Positions 11,921 to 20,085 of a DNA stretch of 64,000 bases are shown piece after piece. The notes below the pieces were generated by a model, which saw only the letters and a list, made by a program, of their open reading frames with translations, did no database searches and was not told the origin of the DNA. How positions within the stretch are numbered: the stretch's first letter is position 1; each line of letters starts with the position of its first letter. The position numbers were made by a program, and so were the translations under genes. The DNA lies in assembly GCA_009731375.1 (NCBI GenBank), contig BJOX01000040.1, positions 95,586 through 159,585 on the forward strand. Reading direction: 5' to 3'. The DNA comes from Paulinella micropora (lineage: Eukaryota; Cercozoa; Imbricatea; Euglyphida).

Positions 11921-12897
11921 ATGGAAAGTTTTGGATAGGTTTGCCCTTCTTGCTCTGACTTAGGCTCATGGTAAGCCAAACCTCGATAAGAGATAACTAA
12001 ATAACGAAAGATTCTGCCTAACATCGCATAAGTTATTCCCTTATCGATAGTTTGCGTGACACTTGCCGAATTTAGTGCTCGTTCTATATCGGGTCTTGTC
12101 ATCTTCGCGCGAAATAGCAAACGACCAACTAAACTAGGAATTGAAAATTTTCGCAAGCTGGCTGATTCTGAGAGTTCCGTAAAATGTTCTTGCGCTGGAG
12201 TACTGACGGGTTTAGCAGAATCGTTACCTACTTCTTTTAGTATCTGCTGCTGATATTTTCGCTGATGCAAAATTATTTTCCCGTTCGATTGCTCTATCTC
12301 TATTCCTTTGAATTCACGGGCTATACCGAGTCTTTTGAGCGGGAAATGTTTTTCTAATGCGGACGCAAAACGCTCATATGCTTGCTTGTTTGGTGCTGTA
12401 AACAACAAGTCATCTACATGAAATATCCCTACTATCGCTTCTCTTAAAGCTTTATCATTTTCTACAAACATACATAAATCAGAATCTAGCAGTCTAAAAC
12501 CTAGCTCCTCTAACTTGGGTGCTAATATCTCATACCATCTTCTTCCTGCCTGAGGTGCGCCATATAGGGCACCATCTATACGCCATATCATCCCCTCATG
12601 CCCTTCTCTGTCTACACTCTCTGGCGCATATGCATAAACAGGGTCATTCATACGAGCATTCAGGTATGCATTTTTAAAATCTATGCCGTATAGTTTGTGT
12701 TTGTGCCAGGCAGATAGTTTGGCGAGAAATAAAAGTGAATGGTGCGCGGCGCAAGGAACAAAGAGCTGATCTGGGTTATAGCTAACACCGGGTTCTAACA
12801 TATCTCCCCGTAAAGCTAAACGAGACTTTATGAACTTTTTCCCGTTCTCATCTAACTTTACTTTGTGAACCCATGTCAATCTAACTGCCTTACTCAC
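11869..12897 (-). CDS. Copia reverse transcriptase
   Basis: This RNA- and DNA-dependent DNA polymerase copies the element RNA. The copia-type motifs occur in order: KSRLALRGD (fingers), YGIDFKNAYLNA with the first catalytic Asp, LYGAPQAGRRWYE, and the FHVDDLL active-site box (a YVDD variant with the Asp pair intact), followed by the LKRLG and ILHQRKY segments of the thumb/connection. The ORF opens at a GTG and is really the continuation of the integrase-RT polyprotein, cut off upstream by a duplication at 13000-13093. It ends by frameshift in the RNase H. Confidence 0.92.
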   Translation of the reverse strand: MSKAVRLTWVHKVKLDENGKKFIKSRLALRGDMLEPGVSYNPDQLFVPCAAHHSLLFLAKLSAWHKHKLYGIDFKNAYLNARMNDPVYAYAPESVDREGHEGMIWRIDGALYGAPQAGRRWYEILAPKLEELGFRLLDSDLCMFVENDKALREAIVGIFHVDDLLFTAPNKQAYERFASALEKHFPLKRLGIAREFKGIEIEQSNGKIILHQRKYQQQILKEVGNDSAKPVSTPAQEHFTELSESASLRKFSIPSLVGRLLFRAKMTRPDIERALNSASVTQTIDKGITYAMLGRIFRYLVISYRGLAYHEPKSEQEGQTYPKLSMWLTKLVRRQGSPALDS

Positions 12898-13032
12898 TCC
12901 TGCCTTGCTTGCCTCCTTATGGGGTACCCATGTGTATGTGTTAAAGGATTGAATTTAGCTCTGCTTTCATACCCTCTAAAACATCTTTAGCTGTCAAACC
13001 TGCCTCTATGACATCTTTGGGTACTCTGACGT

Positions 13033-13458
13033 CTACATACAAATAACTGCCTCTATGACATCTTTGGGTACTCTGACGTCTACATACAAATAAAAATCAC
13101 GAATCTCATCTGCCACCATACGGTCATCGCATAAACACATATTAGCGGGACTTTGCAACGGGTATTCGGGATCTTTCACGGAGTATTTGTGGATCTCCGA
13201 ATTCAACATCCGTTCCTCTTCGTCTTCAAACTTAACTATGTGGGTGGGCTGATGTCTGTCTCTTACTATGAGTCTATCTCTGGGGTCACACACTCTGCTG
13301 ACTACCCCTACCCGTACTATATTCTCCCATTCCACACCGTACTTTTTCTTCGCCCATCCATCTCCCCATGCACGCGCTGGCACTCTTACTATCTTACCTA
13401 TCAGCTCTTGAGCCTCTCTCTTTTCTCTCTTGGGCTCATTGCTAGGGGTAAATCTCAC
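13033..13458 (-). pseudogene. Copia integrase-RT linker region, truncated
   Basis: This is the part of the polyprotein between the integrase and the RT, rich in charged residues with a VDVRVPKDVIEA-type segment at its end. A 47-base tandem duplication (13000-13046 and 13047-13093) repeats that end. As 47 is not a multiple of three, the duplication shifts the frame and creates the stop at 13033. No separate function is assigned. Confidence 0.6.
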
Positions 13459-13607
13459 TACTGCCTTGCGCTGCCTTTTACCGGGGATTATGTTACTCCG
13501 TTACTCTTTGACTCTGCTCCCACGTTAATCCCTTAGATGGTGCTGATTTTTCTTCGTATACTCTTCTTTCATGTATTTTTAGTGGATCTGTTGGATCTTG
13601 TTCATTT

Positions 13608-14894
13608 TCATGCTCTTGTGGTTTGATCTTGTGCTCTGTGGGTGATTGTTGTGGATAATGTGGCTCTGGACTTGTGTGTATGCGTATGTTTGTGATCCAG
13701 TGTATTCTTCTCCACATGCTCATTTTCATATGCGTGCTCATTCTCATTCACATCGACATCAACATTTTCTATCTTCCCCTCAGCTTCATCAAACTGTGTT
13801 GTTGGGTGGTCGTTGTTGACGTTGTGTGGTGACTTAGGTGATTGAGGTGGTGACGGGGGTGGTGATGCTTGTGGAGATGTGTGTGGTTGCTCGCTCTCAT
13901 TCTTATTCTCCCCCTCAGAGTCATCATTATCCCACGACACCAGTTTAGGAGGATGAGCTTGTTTACCGATTTTGTGAATATTGAATCTCACATCTCTCAC
14001 TCCGGAAATTATCTTCTTACCGTCCCATACGCGGTATAATTCCCGAAATAGATCATATCCAACTAGCATCACCTTCTTCCCTCTGTACTCTCCCTTCCCT
14101 ACTTTAGTCTTAGGTACATGTAACACACCCATGCATCCTATTGGTTTTAAGTGAAAGAGTGCTGGTTTTCTACCTAACAGCTGTTCATAGGGCGAGATTC
14201 CTTTGCGTTCCCCGTGAATTGCCGGTAGTATGTTGTGAATGGTTGTGGCTGCGTGTTCTAATTCTGCCCAGAATTGCGGCGGTAATTTAGCGTGATATCT
14301 CATTGCTCGTGCAGGCCCCGCCGTAATATCATTCACTTTTTCCGCAATAGGATTCCCGTCTTTATGGTTTGTCGCGGAAGTTTTCCAAATAAAGCGAATA
14401 TTTTTCCACCACTTAATAACTTCCTCCGGAATATCAAATTCTTGATCTGCACGAATTTCTTTTACTTTGTTTCCTGTCTGTCTCTCATAAAAGGCTACAG
14501 CTTGTTTTAAAAAATCTACAAACTCATTCTTATGGGCTAAATAAAAGTCAAGAATGAATAGTGAGTAGTCGTCGGTGACTGAAAATTTATACCGTTTACC
14601 ACCTATTGATCTAGTTGCCCACGGTCCTGATGTGTCTATGTGTAGGATTATACCTGGCTTTTGGGCTCTTTCTATCGTATTAACTGCAAAACGTGGCAAA
14701 CGTTTAGACTTTCCTATCATGCAAGATTCGCAGAATCTCACATCACTCTCGTCACCAACTAACTTAATGTTCAAAATTTTTGCCAATAGGCGCATCTTTG
14801 TTAACCCATAATGCCCACAGGCATAATAAAAAAGCTTGATTCCTATCTTTCTAGGTTTGTCTGACTTTCTGGGGTAAGCTTCGTATAATACCAT
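13608..14894 (-). CDS. Copia integrase
   Basis: The enzyme joins element DNA to the genome. An N-terminal HHCC-like zinc module (HYGLTKMRLL ... FCESC) is followed by the catalytic core: LHIDTSGPW with the first Asp, IRADQEFD with the second, and NPIAEKVN with the Glu, giving a D,D-35-E set. The copia-type PYEQLLGRKPALFHLKPIGC segment (GKKP-like) and a KKVMLVGYD region follow. The C-terminal 130 residues are Pro/Asn/His-rich and disordered. The ORF lies downstream of the protease piece and upstream of RT, the diagnostic order for Ty1/copia. Confidence 0.92.
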   Translation of the reverse strand: MVLYEAYPRKSDKPRKIGIKLFYYACGHYGLTKMRLLAKILNIKLVGDESDVRFCESCMIGKSKRLPRFAVNTIERAQKPGIILHIDTSGPWATRSIGGKRYKFSVTDDYSLFILDFYLAHKNEFVDFLKQAVAFYERQTGNKVKEIRADQEFDIPEEVIKWWKNIRFIWKTSATNHKDGNPIAEKVNDITAGPARAMRYHAKLPPQFWAELEHAATTIHNILPAIHGERKGISPYEQLLGRKPALFHLKPIGCMGVLHVPKTKVGKGEYRGKKVMLVGYDLFRELYRVWDGKKIISGVRDVRFNIHKIGKQAHPPKLVSWDNDDSEGENKNESEQPHTSPQASPPPSPPQSPKSPHNVNNDHPTTQFDEAEGKIENVDVDVNENEHAYENEHVEKNTLDHKHTHTHKSRATLSTTITHRAQDQTTRA

Positions 14895-14980
14895 ATCTAC
14901 GTGTAATTATTTCTCTCTCTTATTTACTTCATGCTTACTTATCTCCTTTTTGTTGTCATTTGTGGGGCCTCCCTCCCCTT

Positions 14981-15412
14981 CTACCCCCTTGTCGCGAAAG
15001 GATCATATCTTTCGTTGACTTTCAATGGTTCATCATATTCGTCATCCCATCTATATATCATACTTTTAGTTAACCTCCCCCTTACTAGTATATCACTCTC
15101 GTTAATGTGGATGGGGTGTTTGAGTATTACTAGCTGTCCGTTTTGGTGGATGACTGATCTGTTGTGTTTGTGGTCCATCTGTCCTGTAGAGACTATGCTA
15201 ACTGGCAAGGTAGTGTCGAGTAACATCTTTTTTTCTACTGCTCTAGGCCTTCCTTTCCCATCTATCACTGTCAGCCTAGCTCTTCCTGACTTGCTCAACT
15301 CCCTCTCTCCATTACCTGTCAGTAGCTCTATCGGGTCTATCTCATCGACATCCATCAATCTGTCTTCTCTGCATGATATGTCTGTGCTTGCTCCACTATC
15401 CTGTACTGTCAT
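14981..15412 (-). CDS. Copia aspartic protease
   Basis: A retropepsin-like protease that would mature the polyprotein. It opens with VQDSGASTDIS, the copia DSGA(S/T) active-site loop, followed about 80 residues later by an IVSTGQ segment and a GQLVILKHP strand. It begins at an ATG (15412) that overlaps the preceding ORF by 17 bases in a different frame. A short gap with stops separates it from the integrase ORF. Confidence 0.75.
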   Translation of the reverse strand: MTVQDSGASTDISCREDRLMDVDEIDPIELLTGNGERELSKSGRARLTVIDGKGRPRAVEKKMLLDTTLPVSIVSTGQMDHKHNRSVIHQNGQLVILKHPIHINESDILVRGRLTKSMIYRWDDEYDEPLKVNERYDPFATRG

Positions 15413-16115
15413 GTCTCTTTTTCATCACTCTTTTTCTCACATGTATCAACACATGCTCTGTCTCTCCTGCTGTCTCTGTCTCTGTTTCTGTCTCTAGTTC
15501 TCCCTCTCCTCTACCCTCACCTTCTCCCTCTTCTGTGGTTTGTGGAGGTATAGTGATGGGACTATGTCTGACTGCTCTATACAAGTACACTCCTTCTATT
15601 GCTCTTACAATGTCAGTCAAAAAGTCATCTCTCTCTAGCTCGCCACTCACAACACGCATCACTTCTCCATTCATTCCCCTCGCGCACTCATTCATCAACG
15701 TTTTAGCTATTTCATTTATATTTTGAAGGTGATGACGGGCCGGGGGGTTGATGGGTTGTGTGTTTGTTGTTTGTGTTGGTGGGAGTGCTGTGATTGGTCT
15801 AGAACTAGAGATTTGGAGTTGTTGTGAGGTGGAACCTACTTGATTGCCGAACTTGTTGGCAGAAGTGGGACCCAGTCGTTGCTCTCCCTCAACCACTCCA
15901 CTCTCTTCGCTCCCTTCTTTGTTCTGGCCGGTCCGCTGACTAGAAAATGGATTATGTTTGCTAAACTTGTGGACTTGTGGAAATTTTGGTGTCACGAAAA
16001 CGAGTCTTTGTGAAATTGTATGAGACTTTTCCAATGCTGCAGCTTTAAGACCTCGTTCGTCTGGGTAGTAAGGAGATTTGGGGGGACGCAACACGGGACT
16101 TACCGACAAATCCAA
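15396..16115 (-). CDS. Copia gag-pol linker ORF, unknown function
   Basis: A 239-residue ORF between the zinc-knuckle region and the protease. It has Ser/Pro/Gln-rich low complexity in the middle, a helical stretch (INEIAKTLMNEC...), and a Glu/Thr/Gly-rich repetitive tail (GEGEGRGEGELETETET). It is probably the C-terminal part of gag or a spacer. No catalytic motif is seen. Confidence 0.55.
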   Translation of the reverse strand: MDLSVSPVLRPPKSPYYPDERGLKAAALEKSHTISQRLVFVTPKFPQVHKFSKHNPFSSQRTGQNKEGSEESGVVEGEQRLGPTSANKFGNQVGSTSQQLQISSSRPITALPPTQTTNTQPINPPARHHLQNINEIAKTLMNECARGMNGEVMRVVSGELERDDFLTDIVRAIEGVYLYRAVRHSPITIPPQTTEEGEGEGRGEGELETETETETAGETEHVLIHVRKRVMKKRHDSTG

Positions 16116-16280
16116 CTCCGGGTAATCTGGGTCTTGTGTGGCGTGATATCCGCAGTACCTCGCATAAGATAATCGTTTCGCGTGATTTTCGTATACTCCC
16201 TTTCCTTTTGATTTTTCAACGGAAACATTACACGGTTTTTTGCATCTGTTTATTCCTGCACATTTTGTGTCAGGCGTGAC

Positions 16281-16823
16281 TCAGTAAGAACTCTCAAGCC
16301 TCAAAGGAGTTTCGTTAGGGATGACTGGGGAACTTCGTGAGGTGGCGGATACTAACCGCACTTCCTTGCCTTCTCCCCGTAGTGAGGAGGGACCTCGTAG
16401 GGTGGCCGATACTAACCGCACTTCCCGTTCTTCCCCACTCTCACTACGTCTATTCCCTACCCTAGGTGTGGTCTTTGTATCGTTCAAAAGGGCTTGGGGA
16501 CTTGTAGGTTCGTGGGGAGGTGAGCTTGGTTGCTCATCCTCTTTTTCTCTTTCCTCCTCATCATCATCGCTTTTATCATAAGTGTTCCCCATATGGATTA
16601 AGGCAACGTTTGTATCAGAGTCACTTTGTTCCTTTTCGTTCTTGTCGTTGTCGGTTGTTATCAAAGTGAGTGCTTTCTTTTTCTTATAAAAGGGTTTCTT
16701 TTTGTTCTTGTAATTGTTCTTTTGTTCGTTCTTTTCCTGTTCTGTGGTCTTGTCTTCTGTTTGATTCCGCTTCATTTTTCCTTCTTTGCGGAACTTTTCC
16801 GAAATCACCGGGCAATATCTCAT
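16281..16823 (-). CDS. Copia gag C-terminal region after the zinc knuckle
   Basis: The ORF opens with MRYCPV, which is the second half of a CCHC zinc knuckle whose first half (CFGC) lies in another frame just upstream. It then becomes Lys/Asn/Glu-rich. An EVRLVSAT segment occurs twice (DNA copies near 16340-16365 and 16400-16425). The split knuckle shows a frameshift at about 16845. Confidence 0.55.
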   Translation of the reverse strand: MRYCPVISEKFRKEGKMKRNQTEDKTTEQEKNEQKNNYKNKKKPFYKKKKALTLITTDNDKNEKEQSDSDTNVALIHMGNTYDKSDDDEEEREKEDEQPSSPPHEPTSPQALLNDTKTTPRVGNRRSESGEEREVRLVSATLRGPSSLRGEGKEVRLVSATSRSSPVIPNETPLRLESSY

Positions 16824-17211
16824 GGTATGGCCTTTGCATCACATCCGAAACACGTGCCGGTTTATTGTCTCCCCTTTTCCCTTTGTTATCCATTAGGAGA
16901 TTGGTCTCTTGCTGCTGCTTGCCATCCCGAGACTTCCTGTTGTTATGTTTGCGTATTTGAGCTTTTCTTTCACGGAATTTGTTACGTCTTTCTTTTTCTT
17001 CCCACATTTTCCATCTTTCCTTAGATGCTTCGCATAATTCCGAGAAATTTGGTCTTAGTCTGGCCGGGAGATCATAGTGGTCCACCTGAAATTTAATCCC
17101 CGAAAGCTGGATGGTAGCGCAGTTTCTTAAAGAGCTTTCTTTTTGCTTCCTCATCGGAAAATGGCGTCCCACGTAAACTTTCAAGCTGAATTTTCTTTGC
17201 AAGAAATTCAT
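16684..17211 (-). CDS. Copia gag middle segment, frame-shifted
   Basis: This ORF continues the gag protein after the first ORF loses frame near 17100-17150. It has a highly charged stretch (KERWKMWEEKERRNKFRER), a Lys/Gln-rich region, and reaches the start of the zinc knuckle. It overlaps both neighbours in other frames, a sign of indels rather than separate genes. Confidence 0.55.
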   Translation of the reverse strand: MNFLQRKFSLKVYVGRHFPMRKQKESSLRNCATIQLSGIKFQVDHYDLPARLRPNFSELCEASKERWKMWEEKERRNKFRERKAQIRKHNNRKSRDGKQQQETNLLMDNKGKRGDNKPARVSDVMQRPYHEILPGDFGKVPQRRKNEAESNRRQDHRTGKERTKEQLQEQKETLL

Positions 17212-17896
17212 TTAGCCAGTCTACATACCTCTCACCTGCCCTTGGCCTCGTTCTCTCAAACTCTTCCTCTAACATGTACTCACCTGCTCCCGAAATGCAT
17301 CCCCACTGATCTCTTACTGCTATTAACTCTTCAATGGGTCCTTTTGTCTTCTGTGTTCGCAGGAAGTTAGATACATTGTCTTTGGAAAAGGCCACAGACA
17401 GACATAACTGCAAAGTTTTCATCCTTTCATAATATTTCTTCTCTTTGCGGACAGCTGTCTTTCTTCTTGTATATTGTTTTCTACTTAGTCTTTTCCTTTT
17501 CCTCGCTTCTTTCTCTTTCCACTCTCTCTTTTGTTCTGCTGCCATTTTATCCCAATCTTCTGGTTGTTTGTGATCTTCTTTCTTTGTCTGGGGTCTCACT
17601 CTTCCTCTCAGAGAGGTGTCTGACTCTTCATCTTCCTCACTATCACTTATGGGCGAGTCGGGCTCTTCTAAGTCTTCTGCCGCCTTAGCCCTTGCTTCAT
17701 CGTAAGGAAAATCCTTTTTGGCTTTAGCTGGTTCAGCCAATGCCACAGGTACCATCTCTGCCACGTGGACAGATATCCCCTGCATGTGCTTCTGAAACTT
17801 GCTTGACCCAGGCCAAAAGCTTTGGTCATCACCCTCGAATATGGGCACTTGACTCAATACGTGCTTCGGCACACTTGTTTCCTTGTCAAGGCTCAT
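17093..17896 (-). CDS. Copia gag capsid-like ORF
   Basis: The first ORF of the element is about 267 residues. The first ATG on the minus strand (17894-17896) lies only a few bases from the 5' LTR and falls inside the putative tRNA primer site (TGGTTATGAGCC). The middle is acidic and then strongly basic. The C-terminal half has a UBN2/gag-like helical pattern (FLRTQKTKGPIEELIAVRD ... YVDWLNEFLAKKIQLESLRG) typical of copia gag. It would form the virus-like particle. Frame is lost at its 3' end. Confidence 0.7.
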   Translation of the reverse strand: MSLDKETSVPKHVLSQVPIFEGDDQSFWPGSSKFQKHMQGISVHVAEMVPVALAEPAKAKKDFPYDEARAKAAEDLEEPDSPISDSEEDEESDTSLRGRVRPQTKKEDHKQPEDWDKMAAEQKREWKEKEARKRKRLSRKQYTRRKTAVRKEKKYYERMKTLQLCLSVAFSKDNVSNFLRTQKTKGPIEELIAVRDQWGCISGAGEYMLEEEFERTRPRAGERYVDWLNEFLAKKIQLESLRGTPFSDEEAKRKLFKKLRYHPAFGD

Positions 17897-17903
17897 AACC
17901 AAC
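17888..17903 (-). other. Putative tRNA primer-binding site of the copia element
   Basis: Minus strand reads GTTGGTTATGAGCCTT directly after the 5' LTR. It resembles the initiator-Met primer site (TGGTATCAGAGC) used by many copia elements, and it contains the gag ATG. Confidence 0.5.
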
Positions 17904-18206
17904 GGAATCTATCTCTCAAACGCAGAGTTTAGGGAAGCTACCCCGCTAAGGGTAAAGAATAACCGAAGAAAAGACTTTTAATAACTTTGGGTCACACAAA
18001 ATGTGGTGACCTTAACAGAATGGTAATACTCATTTGGTTCTAGGCATTCCAGACTATGATTCGCGAATATTCTAGAAAGTGTCCTTGTCAGTAATAAAGG
18101 TATTAATAACTGTCCGGCCTATGAACCTGCCTATGACTAAGACTATCCAAATTACCGGTAAATTGACTAGTGGAGTAACGGTTATTAGTAGTAGTACATT
18201 ACGACG
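17900..18206 (-). repeat. 5' LTR of the copia element
   Basis: Direct-repeat partner of 10721-11035, followed on its outer side by CAAAT (18207-18211). Confidence 0.8.
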
Positions 18207-18462
18207 CAAATTTGAGTTTGGAGATTTTCGAGTTCAAATTTGAATTTGAATTTTGAAGTATCTCCTCCCCCTCTTCTATGGCGAACTGCCATAGACGTAC
18301 AACGGTCTGATCATGTCGCTGTCGAACCATCCTTTCGCCGTTTCCTTTCTCCATGCTTTCCCGGGTCTCTGACCCGCATTTGCTACCGCGCCTCAAACTC
18401 CCGAGGTTGAGGGTCGGCAGCACTTGCAACCGTCCAGCTCTGGTGACATGGGTCCACCCTTC
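18207..18462. other. AT-rich segment of the outer element's 3' region
   Basis: It starts with the right CAAAT duplication, then short inverted runs of TTCAAATTTGAA type (about 18225-18260), then GC-rich unique DNA. A minus-strand ORF here (18199-18429) is not convincing. Confidence 0.4.
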
Positions 18463-18850
18463 GGATCTGTGATCCTAGCATTACTAGGCGATTTGCATCT
18501 GATCTGAAGCAAATCTCCGAGCAATTCTAAGTATCCCGCGTCCCCATCCCCTGTCTCGGCTCCACTCCGTCCGAGGGATCTGTGATCCGAGGATTACTGG
18601 GCGGTATGCATCCGATCTGAAGCATATCTCCGAGCAATTCTAAGGTTCCGCGTCCCCATTCCCCGTCTTAAGGATCTGTGATCCGAGAATTACTGTGCCA
18701 TTTGTATCCGCAGGAGACAAATGTCCAAGCAACTCTGAGGTTTCGCGTCCCTAGCACATGTCTCGGTCCTAGTCCGTCTGAAGGATCTGTGATCCCGAGA
18801 ATACAGGGAGGCATTAATCTTAATTGTTTAATACCCCCGTGCATCCTCGT
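18463..18850. repeat. About 110-bp tandem repeat with GGATC-TGT-GATCC box
   Basis: Units begin at 18463, 18576, 18672 and 18783 (113, 96 and 111 bases, then a partial copy). Each starts with GGATCTGTGATCC, a perfect 5-bp inverted repeat around TGT, followed by a CCGAGCAATTCTAAG-like segment and GCGTCCC. They lie in the 3' untranslated part of the outer element. The conserved palindrome suggests selection or recent duplication. Confidence 0.85.
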
Positions 18851-19045
18851 CCATCATAGGGATGAACGGGCGCTATGCCAGTGTCAAGGGTGCCGTTGGC
18901 GTATTTGGCGTTGTTTGTTTGGATTTGTTGTCTGCAGACATTTTCTTCTTGCCACCCGGCAAGTATCTACTTCGCTGTGGCGAAGGTAGAAGTGTCTAAG
19001 AATATATATACAACCCATTGGCTGGGTCCCAAAACGCGTCTACGC

Positions 19046-19543
19046 TTATTCGTCGAGGTATATTTCCTCGAGGGAGTTTATGAACTCCTCTTCGCTAGAC
19101 GGTGATGATGGTTGCCATCTCCATGTTACTGCGGGTTGGTCTTCCGCTGGCATGTCTAATTCCTGATCCAGGCTTTCTTTCAAAGCCCTCGCTTCCGACC
19201 AGGTCAAGTCTTCTCCGACTTGCGAGTGCTGTGGCACGATACACCTTATGACTGGGGCGAATTGACCAATGATCTGCCCCAGCTGGTATTCGTACTGTTG
19301 CCTCCAGTACGGCCACTCACGTCGAAAGTGGTAGATATAATCCAACCATTGAGTTATTCTGTGCCATTGGAACTCATCGGCTTGGACAAGTCTGTCCCAA
19401 CCCCGTGCGTCCTGCGCCCTGAATCGTTCGATCCATTGTTCGAAGCCTCTCACGCGGCCTCGATATGTGTTCGGAACGTTCTCGTCAGGATCGGCTAACT
19501 GGTTGGCGATGCGGGATGTCTTTGGGTCGTTGCTCCTCGTCAA
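19046..19543 (-). CDS. Outer element downstream ORF, C-terminal piece, unknown
   Basis: A 165-residue ORF with a Trp/Tyr/Arg-rich helical region (WDRLVQADEFQWHRITQWL) and an acidic Ser-rich end. Codon use and composition look like real protein. It is the last ORF before the tandem repeat and 3' LTR, on the same strand as pol. It is probably the end of the same disrupted reading frame as the ORFs at 19672-21856. No family is recognised. Confidence 0.5.
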   Translation of the reverse strand: MTRSNDPKTSRIANQLADPDENVPNTYRGRVRGFEQWIERFRAQDARGWDRLVQADEFQWHRITQWLDYIYHFRREWPYWRQQYEYQLGQIIGQFAPVIRCIVPQHSQVGEDLTWSEARALKESLDQELDMPAEDQPAVTWRWQPSSPSSEEEFINSLEEIYLDE

Positions 19544-19671
19544 CTGCCGATATAATAATCGTCAGCAGCCACGCGAGCCGATGCTCGTGTTGGAACCGTA
19601 CGTAATACTGCTGCCGTAGCCGAGCCGCACCTCGGAAACGCTCAGGTATTCGTCGTCTTATGCCTCGCGGC

Positions 19672-20085
19672 CTACATAGGGAGGGGAGGCTTGGGTATGC
19701 CTAAGACCTGCCTATAGTACGCGAGTACATTCTCTTCAACCCTGAGGTCCCAGGGTTGGTCATGTTTGCTCCGAAGGTAGTAGGCTAGGTATGCCTTGAC
19801 CTCCTCGGGCAATGGGATACCCGAAAGTTCGAGCAGTCTGTAGTAAGAATTGATATCTTCCTGCGACCACTGCAACTTTCTGAGCTGGTGTGTTTCAAGC
19901 AAACATCTCGGATCCTCCAAATGCCGTAGTCCTCCAATCCCACCCATCCTCGCAGCGATTTGGCTTGCTCGAACAAGATTTTGGTGAATTTCACTCGGTC
20001 CTCGTCCATCGACTTGTACCGAGCGATCCCCGGTAACGGGTTGTCGCGAAACCCCCATGTGTGTGGGACATCCCATCCGAAACAT
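19672..20085 (-). CDS. Outer element downstream ORF fragment, unknown
   Basis: After frame loss near 19900-20000 this ORF continues with a helical stretch (WSQEDINSYYRLLELSG) and a Pro-rich end (GIPKPPLPM). It overlaps the 5'-ward ORF in another frame and is interpreted as its continuation after an indel. Confidence 0.45.
   Translation of the reverse strand: MFRMGCPTHMGVSRQPVTGDRSVQVDGRGPSEIHQNLVRASQIAARMGGIGGLRHLEDPRCLLETHQLRKLQWSQEDINSYYRLLELSGIPLPEEVKAYLAYYLRSKHDQPWDLRVEENVLAYYRQVLGIPKPPLPM

Larger units (their letters stand above)
10721..18206 (-). mobile_element. Ty1/copia LTR retrotransposon nested in the outer element
   Basis: The minus strand encodes gag, protease, integrase, RT and RNase H in that order, which is the copia order (integrase before RT). 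LTR-like direct repeats lie at 10721-11035 and 17900-18206. A GGGGGAG-type polypurine tract (11036-11045, minus strand) precedes the left LTR. The right LTR is followed by a TGGTTATGAGCC word resembling an initiator-tRNA-Met primer site. The 5-bp word CAAAT abuts both outer ends (10716-10720, 18207-18211), as expected for a target duplication. The LTRs differ at roughly 4 percent of sites plus small indels. Several frameshifts make it non-functional. Confidence 0.88.

Noticed and set aside
14931-15497. Hydrophobic plus-strand ORF that might be a membrane protein
   Set aside because: It is antisense to the copia protease and linker region. Its hydrophobicity follows from the charged sense codons.
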